A stretch of 64,000 nt of DNA from a virus, in the IMG/VR virus record IMGVR_UViG_3300049846_002076, positions 1-64,000 of that record; one strand, 5' to 3'. The first letter of the stretch is position 1, and each line of letters begins with the position of its first letter. Below the pieces are notes generated by a model. It was not told the DNA's origin and ran no database searches. It worked only from the letters and a program-made list of their open reading frames with translations. Below, piece after piece: positions 48,422-56,714 of this stretch. Both the position numbers and the translations under genes were made by a program.

Positions 48422-49049
48422 TGTTGATCCCCGGGAATGCCCCGAAGTTGGCTTCGTTGTTGTGGGCCTTGCAGCCGTTGGGGCCGGAAAGGGTGAAGTC
48501 GCAGCCGACGATGCCGCCGGCGTATTTGCATGTGGCCGGATCCTTATAGCGCCAGGCGCAGAAGTTCTTGACCTGCAGACGCCGCGGGAAGAGCTTCGTC
48601 AGGGGGTTTTCCGCCCCGAGCGTGAAGGAGCAGACGTATTCGGAGACCGACGCCCCGATGATCTCGAAGAAGAACTGCACCTCGGGCTTGAGGCTCGGAA
48701 GGGTGCCAGTCGTGCCATGCACGACCGAGACTGTGACCTTGAAGCCCACCCCGCCGCCGTAGCTCTCGAGGCGCTGCGCGATCGTCTTCGTGTAGTCGAC
48801 GACCGTCAGGTTGATCTCGGGCTGCGCTCCCGCCTCTTCCTTCAGCTCGACATCGAACTCGGCGGCGGTGTAGACGTTGCCGTTCCAGGTGACGTTTTCG
48901 CTGTTCTTGACCAGGCGGAGCGTCTCGACGTCGCTTTGTGTCGACGGGTCGACCACCGTGACGTCCAGGCACAGGAGGAAGGGGACGGCTGAAGCGACCT
49001 TGTTCTTCTCGAGAACGGTCGCGATCGAGAGGGATTTGTTGGCAGGCAT
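48399..49049 (-). CDS. Minor tail protein L-like, four-Cys
   Basis: 216 aa. An N-terminal beta domain (LLCLDVTVVDPSTQ, then TWNGNVYTAAEFDV) is followed by the C-terminal Cys motif C164-x9-C174-x8-C183-x9-C193 (in CAWRYKDP, CKYAGG, CDFTLSG and CKAH). Lambda gpL binds an iron-sulfur cluster through comparable cysteines at the tail tip. Its -10 CAAAAT ends six bases before the ATG without an SD, so the mRNA should be leaderless. It leads the tail-tip unit (L, NlpC, J, small gene). Confidence 0.82.
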   Translation of the reverse strand: MPANKSLSIATVLEKNKVASAVPFLLCLDVTVVDPSTQSDVETLRLVKNSENVTWNGNVYTAAEFDVELKEEAGAQPEINLTVVDYTKTIAQRLESYGGGVGFKVTVSVVHGTTGTLPSLKPEVQFFFEIIGASVSEYVCSFTLGAENPLTKLFPRRLQVKNFCAWRYKDPATCKYAGGIVGCDFTLSGPNGCKAHNNEANFGAFPGINNAGSRYF

Positions 49050-49055
49050 AGGCGT

Positions 49056-49084
49056 ATTTTGACAGTCAGTGCTGCCTGATGCAA
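49056..49084 (-). promoter_or_regulatory. Promoter with operator copy; leaderless start (tail-tip unit)
   Basis: Minus strand: -35 TTGCAT (49079-49084), exact 17-bp spacer, -10 CAAAAT (49056-49061). AGGCA-GCAC-TGACT (49064-49077), one mismatch, lies in the spacer. ATG 49049 follows the -10 after six bases. Confidence 0.75.
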
Positions 49085-49088
49085 GGGG

Positions 49089-49118
49089 AAACGAAAACGG
49101 GCGCCGAAGCGCCCGTTT
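49089..49118 (-). terminator. Intrinsic terminator
   Basis: AAACGGGCGC (49095-49104) and GCGCCCGTTT (49109-49118) form a 10-bp stem with a CGAA (minus: TTCG) loop. On the minus strand it is followed by TTCGTTTCC. It ends the one-gene unit of 49137-49844. Confidence 0.8.
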
Positions 49119-49136
49119 GCGGGGTCAGGAGACCTC

Positions 49137-49844
49137 TTAGGCGATCGTGCCGCCGTCGTTCAGGTCGACGCGCCACATGCTGCCGAGCCAGGTCAGGATC
49201 GCCGCCTTGTTCTGCGGGATGGTGATCTTCGTGCCGCCCTGGATCGTGCAGTAGACGACCACCGAGCCGGCGCCGATGTTGACCAGGTTCTTGTCCTGGC
49301 CTTCGTCGCCCGCCGCCAGGATGGCGTTGCCGCCCGTGGCGTTGTTGAAGATCGAGGTCTCGGTGTCGAGGGAGACCGCGTAGTTGGCCTTGCCGTTCGT
49401 CTGGCGGGTCACCACGACCGTGCTGTGGGTCGAGCCGAAGTCGGCCGTGGTCGTGTTGCCCAGATCGCCGGAGAGCGCCACCGGAGTCGCCGTGAGGGCG
49501 GTGTTGGTGTCGGTCTTGGTGAAGGTGAACGCGGCGACCGTCGGTTTGGCTGCCTTGGCGGCGTCGAGGGCGGTGATCAGGTTCGTGATCGAGGTCGACA
49601 GGTCGACCCCCACGTTCCACTGATACGCGGCGGCACCGGAGGCGACGGCGGTGAAGACCACGCCACCGACCGTGACGGTGTCACCGGCGATGTGGTTGCC
49701 CGTGAAGACGATCTTCGACGCGGAGGCATCGGCGCCGCCGGCATAGGCGAAGGTCTCGGGCTCGCCCGTCTTGCCCGCGGCGATCGCGGAAAGCGGGTTG
49801 GTCTTGTAGGCGGGGGTGACGTATTTCGGGCTGTGCATGGTCAT
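49137..49844 (-). CDS. Structural protein, single-gene unit, with inserted Ig-like module
   Basis: 235 aa. Beta-rich and Ala/Thr/Gly-rich, with no catalytic motif. Residues about 38-95 (KIVFTGNHIAGDTVTVGGVV, then FTAVASGAAAYQWNVG) resemble the ETIIINGVTITF...NNQTQVLIGASSA insert in the tail tube protein at 54861-55715, suggesting a shared surface module. It has its own good promoter and a strong terminator, so it is expressed alone, as expected for an abundant decoration or tail protein. Its location in the virion is unknown. Confidence 0.7.
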   Translation of the reverse strand: MTMHSPKYVTPAYKTNPLSAIAAGKTGEPETFAYAGGADASASKIVFTGNHIAGDTVTVGGVVFTAVASGAAAYQWNVGVDLSTSITNLITALDAAKAAKPTVAAFTFTKTDTNTALTATPVALSGDLGNTTTADFGSTHSTVVVTRQTNGKANYAVSLDTETSIFNNATGGNAILAAGDEGQDKNLVNIGAGSVVVYCTIQGGTKITIPQNKAAILTWLGSMWRVDLNDGGTIA

Positions 49845-49865
49845 TCCTTTCTAAGGAGAGTTGAA

Positions 49866-49905
49866 AGCGAGCGCTGACTATACTTGAAAATGAATTTCGT
49901 GTCTA
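49866..49905 (-). promoter_or_regulatory. Strong promoter with operator copy (single-gene unit)
   Basis: Minus strand: -35 TAGACA (49900-49905), exact 17-bp spacer, -10 TATAGT (49877-49882). AGTCA-GCGC-TCGCT (49866-49879), two mismatches, overlaps the -10 by three bases and extends downstream. It starts right after the stop codon of 49906-50268. Confidence 0.72.
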
Positions 49906-50268
49906 CTAGACCTGCTCGAGGCTCAAGGTGACGTCCCAGAGCTTCGTGTTGCCCATGCCGGCGTAGTCGAAGTTGATCGGCCCCTTGAACCGCACCGTGT
50001 AGACCGTGCTGGTGTCGGGTTCCGTCCAGGTGAATGAGTCGGATCCGCCGGCGACCGTGTCCCAGAAGGTCTCCAGGGTCAGCTTGTCGGCGTTGAGCAT
50101 GCTCTTCCAGCCGATCGTCCAGGTGCGACGGGCGGCCCGGGTATGCCGCGGGCGCGATGTCATGTAGCCGCCGTCCATCTCGGTGCGAATCGACTTGTCC
50201 TCCTTCGAGACCTTGTAGAGCTTCGAGTCCCACCCTTGGGAGTTGTGGTTCAGGGGGAAGGCGGCCAT
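49906..50268 (-). CDS. Distal tail protein (lambda M-like)
   Basis: 120 aa. The second half follows the minor tail protein pattern: LETFWDTVAGGSDSFTWTEP, then TVRFKGPINFDY and WDVTLSLEQV. These short proteins cap the distal tail after the tape measure. It shares one base (TAATG) with the tape measure stop and ends the tail unit; the promoter of the next gene follows directly. Confidence 0.75.
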   Translation of the reverse strand: MAAFPLNHNSQGWDSKLYKVSKEDKSIRTEMDGGYMTSRPRHTRAARRTWTIGWKSMLNADKLTLETFWDTVAGGSDSFTWTEPDTSTVYTVRFKGPINFDYAGMGNTKLWDVTLSLEQV

Positions 50269-53200
50269 TAGCGCAGCGCTCCTTTCATGCCGTCACGGAA
50301 GTTGCCGGGACGGGAGACCGCCGAGAGCACCACGTCGAGGATGAGCTTCTGGCCGTCGAAGCGGGGTTGACCCTGCTGCTCTGCCTCGACCTGCTGGCCG
50401 GTCTGGTTGATGACGTTCACGACGACGTTCGGGGCGCCGCCCTGCATGCTCACCGGGATCGACCGACCGTCAGGCAGGGGAACGTAGGCTTCGGGACGGG
50501 AACCCTCTCCGAACAAGGCGACCTGGGGCGACTTGGCGACACCACCGTAGGCATACTTGCGAAGCGGGAGCGGGCCTTCGGGGGTCATGATGCCGCCCTT
50601 CGCGAAGGTTCCGTCCGGCGAGGACATGTAGCCTGCCGGGGGCGTGGCACCAAGACCAAGCCCGTTCAGAATCCACCCACCAATCGAGGGGAGCAGTCCC
50701 GACAGCGGCTTCACGAGCGTCGCCTGAATCTGGATCTTCAGGATGTCCATGAGAATCGACGCAGCGAAGTCGGAGAAGTTGAATTTCCCCGTCTTCACGA
50801 AGTTGAGGACCTCGTTCACGCCGTTCTGCGCCCACTGCGCGGTGGCGTTGTCCATTTGGGTCGCGGTGTCTTTCCACGAGTCGAGCATCTTGTCGACCGC
50901 GGTCTTGTGCTGCCGGAAGAAGGCAGCTTCGTTCGCCGCCATGTTGTCCAGCATCATCTTGTGGGCATCGTTCACGAAGATCATCGCCCAGGCCCATTCC
51001 TCGGTGTAGGGCTGCAGCCCGGCAAGCGCCGCGGTCTTCATCGCGTCGAATTGCTTGACCAGACGCTCGTTCGACGCTTGCAACGATGCCCGGGCGCGTT
51101 CCATCGGGTTCTCGATCGCGTCCGCAGCAAGGGTTTGGGTCTTCGCACGCAAGTCGCTTGCGAAATTCATCAGGGCAGCGAGGCCCGTGTTCTGGGTGAT
51201 CTGCGCGGCTTTCTGGTCGAAGGTCTCAATCTCGCCCGTCAGACGAATGATGCCCTGGCGAATGTTCTCGATTTCCTCGGGCTTGAGCTTGCTCAGAATC
51301 TTCGGGTCGGAAAGCTGAGTCTCGAGCCCGGCCCGGGTGTCGATCAGGGTCGCCCGCATCTTCGCGAGACTCTGCTCGACCTTCATGACGGCCGACGACC
51401 GGCGCTCGGCGTTTTCAGGATCCCAGAAGCGCTCGGAAGACTGCGCCAGGTCTTCGATGCTCTTGGCGAGCTCCTTGTTGGCATTGCCGATGATCTGGTT
51501 ATTCTTCGTCGCGATTTCGGCGATCGTGAGATAGAAGCCCTCGAGGATCAGACGGGAGTCATCGGCGGCGGGGCGAATGAGCTTCTTCGGGTCAGCGGCG
51601 TCCGCGACGTCATAGCGCCCTTCCTTCAGCATGCCCTGAACGCGACGGGTCACGCGCTCGTAGACCTCGGAGACCGTCACCGTGCCATCTTCGATCTCGC
51701 CGAGCTTCGCGAGAGCCTCGTTCATCTTGATGCGGGCATCTTCGAGGGAGCGGGTGAGAGGCTCCTCGCGACGATCCTTCTTCTCCATCTTCATCTGGTT
51801 GTCGGCGAACTTGCGCGACTCGCTCACCAGATCCATCTGCTGAGAGATGAGACGCTTCACCGCGTTCAGGCGACCCTGCGCCTCGGGACTCAGGGGCCCC
51901 TTGTCGTATTCGGCTTCGAGACGCGAGCGAATCCCCTGCAGCGCCGCGAGTTCCGCCTCCGCCTGCTTCGCGCCGATCTCCCCGATCTGCTTCGCGAACA
52001 GGGTGAGCTTGTCCTTCTTCTTCTCCGGCGAGACGCTGGTGTCGAGCTCGAGCTCGTTGCGCTTTTCCTTCACCCGGTCGCGCTGCTCGTCGAACCCCTT
52101 CGCGATCGCGATCTTGGCGGCGTCGAATTCCTTCTCGATCGCACTGGCGCCGACCTTCGCGTTGTTGTCGGAGACCTGCTTCATCGCCTCGTTGCGATCT
52201 TTCGTCGCCGCGGCGAGCTCTTCCTTCCACTCGGCGAGCTCCTTCTCGAAGGCAGCACGCATCTTCGGGCGGTTGCGAAAGCGATAGTCCTTGTCGGTCG
52301 CCGGCAGGGACAGAATCTTCTCGCGCTCTTCGATCTTGCGCTTGAGCTCCTCGACCCGGGCGTCGGTCGAATCGAGGGTTTCCTTGTCCGCGGTGCCGCT
52401 CGCCAGGGCACGCTTGACCTTCTCGATCGCCTCTTTGCCGCGATTGCCCCACTCCATCCAGAGCGGGATGCCGATCGAGAGCACCGTGATGAGCACTCCA
52501 AACGGGCCGCCGAGCGCAGCCAGCAACCCGCGCAGACCCGCTGCAGCCAACCCCAGTGCCCCGAGCGACTTGCCGGCATTCGCGGCAGAGTCGGCTTGAC
52601 GACCGAGGACGGTGATTTGGTTGCGGTGCTCTTCCGAGGTCTTGGCGATCTCGGCACGGAGCTCCTGGTTCTTCTTCATCTGCTCGTCGGCGATACGGGC
52701 GGCAGTCTGGGACGCGGCGATCTGACCCGCGATTGCGGCCTGGTCGACGTAGCGGCCACCGACCTTGGTGCCGTCGATTGTCGTGCCCGCGGCATAGCGT
52801 CCGGCACGGGAGATTGCCTCGAGGTTCGCGATGCGGGCGAGGTGCTGCGCGTGCTGCGTCTCGAGCGCGGCGTATTCAGCACGCTTGCGTGCCATGATTT
52901 CAGCGGAAGCGGCCACCGCCATTTCCCGCTCGGTGATCTGCGCCCGCGCAACCGCGGCGATGCGTTCGTTCAGGGCTGCATTCGCCTGCTGCATTGTCAC
53001 CATTTGGGCCCGGAAGGGCGCCGCCAGGGCACCGGAGGCGGAAACCGCCCATTCCTTCAGCTTATTCGCCCCAAAGAACACCGCGGCGGCGATTGCGAGA
53101 TCCTTGATCAGCGTCGACATCTCGTAGAGCTGCTTGACGAACTGGGTGCCGTAGATGACCGCGGTCTTCAGTCCTTCACCCACCTCATACGCGAAGCGCT

Positions 53201-54095
53201 TCGCTTCGGGCCCCTTGAGCATTTCCATCAGCTCGCGGGTGCTTTCCTTGAGTGCCCCCATGAAGCCCTGACCTGCGGCGTTCTCGAGCAGACGCCAGGT
53301 CGTCTCCAACTGCTGCACGAGACCGACCCAGGTGTCCATCATCGCGGCAGCGGCGCCCCGGTTCTGAAGCTGCATCTGCACGAACATCCGGGCAAGACCT
53401 TCCCGGGCCTGCACTTCGCCCTTGGAAACGTGCTTGACGAACTGCGCCATGCTGTAGCCGGTGCCGTCCGCCATGAGCTGCATCGCGTTGGGGACAGCCT
53501 CGCCCAACTGCTGCCGCAGCTCTTCCATGGAGATGACACCCTTACCGGCCATCTGCTGAATCGCGATCGAGGCACGGTGCAGGGTTTGGGAGTCGCCGCC
53601 GAACTTCGCGACCGAGTTGATGAGTCCGTCGAAACCGCCCTTCATCGGGTCGACGCCGGCGCTCTTGAACTTCACGAAGGCGTCGGTGAGCGCCTTGATC
53701 TCGAACGGGGCGCGTTGAGCTGCGTCGATGATGAAGCCGAAACTCTGTGCGGCATCGGCTTTCTTGGCGGCCTCGCCCGTGGCACGGGACAGACCTTCCA
53801 TGAGCTTCGTCAGCCGTTCCATCTCGCCGGACGTCTTCACGATCGAGCGCGGCAGACCCAGGATGACGTCGTTGAAGTCCATCAGGGCGAAGCGTGCCGC
53901 CCCGAGCATGACGACGAAATGCCGGAACGAGGTCAGGAGACCCTGGTGATGCGCTTTGTGCTTCTCGAGCGCCGCGTCGGCCTGTTGAAGCTGGCGGGTG
54001 AACGTCGAAATGACGCTCCCCGCCTTCGTCGTGGTGACGGTGAATCCCCGATCCGTGAGGGTCAGGTCGACATTCAGTTCACCGACTGTTGCCAC
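50268..54095 (-). CDS. Tape measure protein
   Basis: 1275 aa. The N-terminus has the phage tape measure signature (FIIDAAQRAPFEIKALTDAFVKFKSAGVDP, only in part shared, then MAGKGVISMEELRQQLGEAVPNAM and GMNQ-like turns). Hydrophobic stretches near 340-360 and 550-580 and a long, highly charged helical middle follow, with a C-terminal part (GGIMTPEGPLPLRKYAYGGV, then GEGSRPEAYVPLPDG) matching lambda-type tail length proteins. It sets tail length and enters the host envelope. It follows the frameshifted chaperone gene by 15 bp. The long rightward frame over it is a shadow. Confidence 0.9.
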   Translation of the reverse strand: MATVGELNVDLTLTDRGFTVTTTKAGSVISTFTRQLQQADAALEKHKAHHQGLLTSFRHFVVMLGAARFALMDFNDVILGLPRSIVKTSGEMERLTKLMEGLSRATGEAAKKADAAQSFGFIIDAAQRAPFEIKALTDAFVKFKSAGVDPMKGGFDGLINSVAKFGGDSQTLHRASIAIQQMAGKGVISMEELRQQLGEAVPNAMQLMADGTGYSMAQFVKHVSKGEVQAREGLARMFVQMQLQNRGAAAAMMDTWVGLVQQLETTWRLLENAAGQGFMGALKESTRELMEMLKGPEAKRFAYEVGEGLKTAVIYGTQFVKQLYEMSTLIKDLAIAAAVFFGANKLKEWAVSASGALAAPFRAQMVTMQQANAALNERIAAVARAQITEREMAVAASAEIMARKRAEYAALETQHAQHLARIANLEAISRAGRYAAGTTIDGTKVGGRYVDQAAIAGQIAASQTAARIADEQMKKNQELRAEIAKTSEEHRNQITVLGRQADSAANAGKSLGALGLAAAGLRGLLAALGGPFGVLITVLSIGIPLWMEWGNRGKEAIEKVKRALASGTADKETLDSTDARVEELKRKIEEREKILSLPATDKDYRFRNRPKMRAAFEKELAEWKEELAAATKDRNEAMKQVSDNNAKVGASAIEKEFDAAKIAIAKGFDEQRDRVKEKRNELELDTSVSPEKKKDKLTLFAKQIGEIGAKQAEAELAALQGIRSRLEAEYDKGPLSPEAQGRLNAVKRLISQQMDLVSESRKFADNQMKMEKKDRREEPLTRSLEDARIKMNEALAKLGEIEDGTVTVSEVYERVTRRVQGMLKEGRYDVADAADPKKLIRPAADDSRLILEGFYLTIAEIATKNNQIIGNANKELAKSIEDLAQSSERFWDPENAERRSSAVMKVEQSLAKMRATLIDTRAGLETQLSDPKILSKLKPEEIENIRQGIIRLTGEIETFDQKAAQITQNTGLAALMNFASDLRAKTQTLAADAIENPMERARASLQASNERLVKQFDAMKTAALAGLQPYTEEWAWAMIFVNDAHKMMLDNMAANEAAFFRQHKTAVDKMLDSWKDTATQMDNATAQWAQNGVNEVLNFVKTGKFNFSDFAASILMDILKIQIQATLVKPLSGLLPSIGGWILNGLGLGATPPAGYMSSPDGTFAKGGIMTPEGPLPLRKYAYGGVAKSPQVALFGEGSRPEAYVPLPDGRSIPVSMQGGAPNVVVNVINQTGQQVEAEQQGQPRFDGQKLILDVVLSAVSRPGNFRDGMKGALR

Positions 54096-54110
54096 GACGT
54101 TTTCCTTTCG

Positions 54111-54374
54111 TTATTGAAGATTCCGCAGTTCGTCGAGTCCTGCTTGATCCAAGGGTTCTTCGCGAATGTCGGGCATCGCAACATCCCCGATGCCCAACAC
54201 CAGTTCTTCGGAGAGTTCGGTCGCCGCCTCACTGTTCTGCGCTGCGATCGCGATCCGAAGATTGCGAAGGCTATCCTGGGCACGCAGTCGATCGACGTTA
54301 CGAGAGAACACCCAGAAGGCGCGAATCGGCATCTTCATCACTTCCGCGTATCCCATGCAGTAGAACGAACTCAC
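54111..54374 (-). CDS. Tail assembly chaperone, frameshift extension (lambda T-like)
   Basis: 87 aa from its first ATG, but it is not likely made alone. It is the -1-frame continuation of the gene at 54413-54766, read through the slippery site at 54419-54425. In frame it is preceded by ...VLKEGSVDFSFLVCRVSS, then CMGYAEVMKMPIRAFWVFSRNVDR, the same Y/E-V-M-x-x-P-I-x-x-FW core as other G-T extensions. The fused product would be about 218 aa. It binds the tape measure during tail assembly. Confidence 0.75.
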   Translation of the reverse strand: MSSFYCMGYAEVMKMPIRAFWVFSRNVDRLRAQDSLRNLRIAIAAQNSEAATELSEELVLGIGDVAMPDIREEPLDQAGLDELRNLQ

Positions 54375-54412
54375 ACGGCATACGAGAAAGCTGAAGTCGA
54401 CCGAGCCCTCCT

Positions 54413-54766
54413 TCAGGACTTTGGGTCAGCGGCCTCCTCTGTGTTGGTGAGGACGCCGGGCGCTGCGCCCGCACCGTCGAACTCGCCGTTGATGTGGCTC
54501 ACCAGTGCGGTGAGCTGCGGAATCTTGAGACCCTGCAGCACGTCTTCCGGGCACTCCGGCATGGCGAGGCGGATCGTCGAGATCATCGAATGGATGTGGT
54601 CTGCCTCGGTGAGGCCGACCTGCTTCTGCTTCTCCTCGAGCTTCTTCACTTCCTGCGAATAGGCGATGAAGCCCTCGACGCTCATCTCCTCGATCTTGTA
54701 GGTGACTCCCTTGATCGTGACGGCGCGGGTGACTTTCGCGAGTTCGTCCAGGTTCAGAATTTGCAC
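54413..54766 (-). CDS. Tail assembly chaperone (lambda G-like)
   Basis: 117 aa. An N-terminal beta part (LDELAKVTRAVTIKGVTYKIE) and a helical middle (GFIAYSQEVKKLEEKQKQ, then PECPEDVLQGLKIPQLTALVSH) are typical of G-type chaperones, which coat the tape measure. Just before its stop, the sequence C-CCA-AAG in the 0 frame is a canonical X-XXY-YYZ slippery heptamer (54419-54425), and the -1 frame stays open to 54111. It lies behind a terminator that reduces read-through from the tail tube gene. Confidence 0.8.
   Translation of the reverse strand: MQILNLDELAKVTRAVTIKGVTYKIEEMSVEGFIAYSQEVKKLEEKQKQVGLTEADHIHSMISTIRLAMPECPEDVLQGLKIPQLTALVSHINGEFDGAGAAPGVLTNTEEAADPKS
54419..54425 (-). other. Programmed -1 frameshift slippery site
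   Basis: CCCAAAG on the minus strand, phased as C-CCA-AAG in the G-like gene, four bases before its TGA. Slipping back one base joins the G-like protein to the T-like frame, as in lambda-type tails. Confidence 0.75.
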
Positions 54767-54795
54767 GACATCTCCTTCAGGGGTTGGGGATCGAA

Positions 54796-54826
54796 AGCCG
54801 AAAGACCCCCGCTCATGGCGGGGGTC
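54796..54826 (-). terminator. Intrinsic terminator after tail tube gene
   Basis: GACCCCCGC (54804-54812) and GCGGGGGTC (54818-54826) form a perfect 9-bp stem with a 5-base loop. On the minus strand TTTCGGCTTTCG follows. It lies between the tail tube gene and the chaperone gene, so tail tube mRNA is probably made in excess. Confidence 0.72.
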
Positions 54827-54860
54827 ATCGGGCTATGTTTCACTGCGGGGTAGGGCTAGG

Positions 54861-55715
54861 TTACGAGTTGTCGCCCACGATGAAGAGGCGGCCGGTCGTC
54901 GGATCCGGGTAGCCCGTGAACTCGACGTTGAAGATCCGCTCCTGGTCGAGCTTGTAGGCGAAGTTCAGGGCGCCGCCCGTGTTCGCCAGCGGGATCACGA
55001 AGTCGTCGGACAGGTCGCCGGCGGCTTTCGCGGTCGGGTGCAGGCGCAGTTCCTTGGCGCTGGTCAGGAGATCCTGGCCGATGCCATGGTCGACGGAGAC
55101 GTATTTCTTCGTCGCGTCGACGCCACCCGTGAGGGTCGCGCCACCCATCGTCACCTTCGCCGCGGCAGTGCCGGTGACGGTGGTGAAGGTGTTGCCTTCC
55201 ACGCCGACGAACTCGTAGGTGAGCGTCACGACGTTGGTGGACGGCGAGGCGTCGACCAGCGAGAGCAGCGGGTTGGACGTCGCGTTGATGAAGTTCGACA
55301 GGTTCGTCGCGGTGGCAGCGGAGGACGCGCCGATGAGCACCTGGGTCTGGTTGTTGGCGACCGCGGTCTTGAACGTGATCGTGACGCCGTTGATGATGAT
55401 CGTCTCGCCGTCCGACGGGTTGGTCGTGATCGTGACCGTGCCCGACGCCTTGGTGCCGCCCGTCTGGGTCAGCGTGGCGCCCGGCATGATCTTGATCAGG
55501 TTCTCGACCGTGGTCTCGGCCATCGGCACCTTGACCGTGAGACTGCGGCCCATCACGTATTCGTTGATGGGGGTCTTGCCCATCTGGTCGACTTCGACCT
55601 TGTGGGTCTCGGACGTGACGTTCACCTCGACGCCACCCTGAGTCAGACCCAGGTCGTCGCCGTCGAAGTAGACCCGGCACACACCGAGTTTGACGTTGCG
55701 GGTATCGCTCTTCAT
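54861..55715 (-). CDS. Major tail (tube) protein
   Basis: 284 aa. Start and end fit the tail tube fold: RNVKLGVCRVYFDGDDLGLTQGG, then VEVNVTSETHKVEVDQMGKTPINEYVMG (two adjoining parts of the first sheet), VPMAETTVENLIKI, and DDFVIPLANTGGALNF with VEFTGYPDP near the end. An extra domain (about 95-195) with GETIIINGVTITFK and LIGASSAATATNL is an Ig-like insertion, which also resembles part of the gene at 49137. It has its own promoter and a strong terminator, as expected for an abundant tail subunit. Confidence 0.85.
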   Translation of the reverse strand: MKSDTRNVKLGVCRVYFDGDDLGLTQGGVEVNVTSETHKVEVDQMGKTPINEYVMGRSLTVKVPMAETTVENLIKIMPGATLTQTGGTKASGTVTITTNPSDGETIIINGVTITFKTAVANNQTQVLIGASSAATATNLSNFINATSNPLLSLVDASPSTNVVTLTYEFVGVEGNTFTTVTGTAAAKVTMGGATLTGGVDATKKYVSVDHGIGQDLLTSAKELRLHPTAKAAGDLSDDFVIPLANTGGALNFAYKLDQERIFNVEFTGYPDPTTGRLFIVGDNS

Positions 55716-55754
55716 TGCAGGTTCCTTTCCTAGCTAGGGAAATTGGGAGGGATC

Positions 55755-55798
55755 AGTCACGACTGCCTGATTGTGCCAGAAGTGGGCACTCGCGTCAA
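55755..55798 (-). promoter_or_regulatory. Tail tube promoter with operator copy
   Basis: Minus strand: -35 TTGACG (55793-55798), exact 17-bp spacer, -10 CACAAT (55770-55775), then AGGCA-GTCG-TGACT (55755-55768), one mismatch, one base downstream. Confidence 0.75.
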
Positions 55799-56190
55799 CC
55801 GACGACGTAACAGACATCAAAGTTCACAAGAAACTCGTTCAGCTTCGACGGAGCTTCCGGGAACGGGAAGGGTTCGGCACGCGGGCGCATGTATTTGATC
55901 CACAACGTCCCGACCTGCTGCTCGGTCTGGATCGTCAGGGCGGTGATGATGTTCTTCGCCAGGGTTTCGGCGACCGCGTAGGAGGGCGCCCGGGTGATCA
56001 CCTGGAAGGTCGTCTGACGCCAGCCCGGCTTCTCGTGGTCGTAGTCGACCCCGCCGAAGTAGTGACGCAGCATGACCCCCTCCCGGTTGTCTGCCGGCCA
56101 GCCGTTGATGAAAAGGTTCTGGGCCTTCACAAGGCCCAGAGCGGGGTTGGTGGTGGCCGCAAGCTTGTCGCGGACGGTTTCGAGGATCAT
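55795..56190 (-). CDS. Tail terminator-like (minor capsid/neck) protein
   Basis: 131 aa from ATG 56190. It has the layout of the small tail terminator proteins encoded just before the tail tube: a helical N-terminus (ETVRDKLAATTNPALGL), FINGWPADNREGVMLRHYFGG, and HEKPGWRQTTFQVITRAPSYA with an alternating beta pattern and FPEAPSKLNEFLVNFDVCYVV. It overlaps the upstream gene by 4 bp; its stop lies in the -35 of the tail tube promoter. Confidence 0.7.
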   Translation of the reverse strand: MILETVRDKLAATTNPALGLVKAQNLFINGWPADNREGVMLRHYFGGVDYDHEKPGWRQTTFQVITRAPSYAVAETLAKNIITALTIQTEQQVGTLWIKYMRPRAEPFPFPEAPSKLNEFLVNFDVCYVVG

Positions 56191-56714
56191 TTTCCGAACA
56201 CCTTTCTGGCGGCCTGCTCCGCCTTGCGCTTGATCTTGTCGGCATGCTCGCGATACGCCCGCTCGAGGAACTTGCCCCCGGCCTGGGCACCCTTTGCCAG
56301 GGTAGAGGGGCTCGCCTCGAACCCCGGGCCGCCCCATTCGCCGTGCGGGAGCAGCCCTTCGTGCATGAGCCAGGCATAGCGCCCGATCGGCCGGCCCTGG
56401 TCGTCGGTGCGTCGGCCATTGACCCAGACCGTGAGCTTGAGGGCACGCCCGCCCCCGGTATTCTCGTTCTTCACCTCGATTGCTTCCTGAAGGTGCTTGC
56501 GGGGGTTGCTGCTGCCGCCGTATTCGGGCGAAGCGTAGGGCGCCATGTCCTTCGCGGTTTCGGCGATCTTCTTCGCCCCGTCCCGCAGAATGTCGTTGAC
56601 GACCTTCGAGGCTTTGTCCCCCTCGTGGGAGATGATTGCCTTTACCCGGTTCGCGACGATCTCGCCATCGAAAAAATCAATGGGGACGCCATTCAGTCGG
56701 AGTTTCAGTCCCAT
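56187..56714 (-). CDS. Tail completion protein (HK97 gp10-like)
   Basis: 175 aa from ATG 56714. HK97 gp10-like pattern: an N-terminal strand (KLRLNGVPIDFFDG), a helical part VNDILRDGAKKIAETAKDMAP followed by Y/S residues, then HLQEAIEVKNENTGG and YAWLMHEGLLPHGEWGGPGF, and a basic C-terminal helix (AYREHADKIKRKAEQAARK). It joins head and tail. ATG 56714 overlaps the upstream gene by 10 bp. Confidence 0.75.
   Translation of the reverse strand: MGLKLRLNGVPIDFFDGEIVANRVKAIISHEGDKASKVVNDILRDGAKKIAETAKDMAPYASPEYGGSSNPRKHLQEAIEVKNENTGGGRALKLTVWVNGRRTDDQGRPIGRYAWLMHEGLLPHGEWGGPGFEASPSTLAKGAQAGGKFLERAYREHADKIKRKAEQAARKVFGK

Noticed and set aside
50157-54662. Rightward ORF of about 1500 codons
   Set aside because: Shadow of the tape measure and chaperone genes; the leftward frames have clear families, couplings and the frameshift site.
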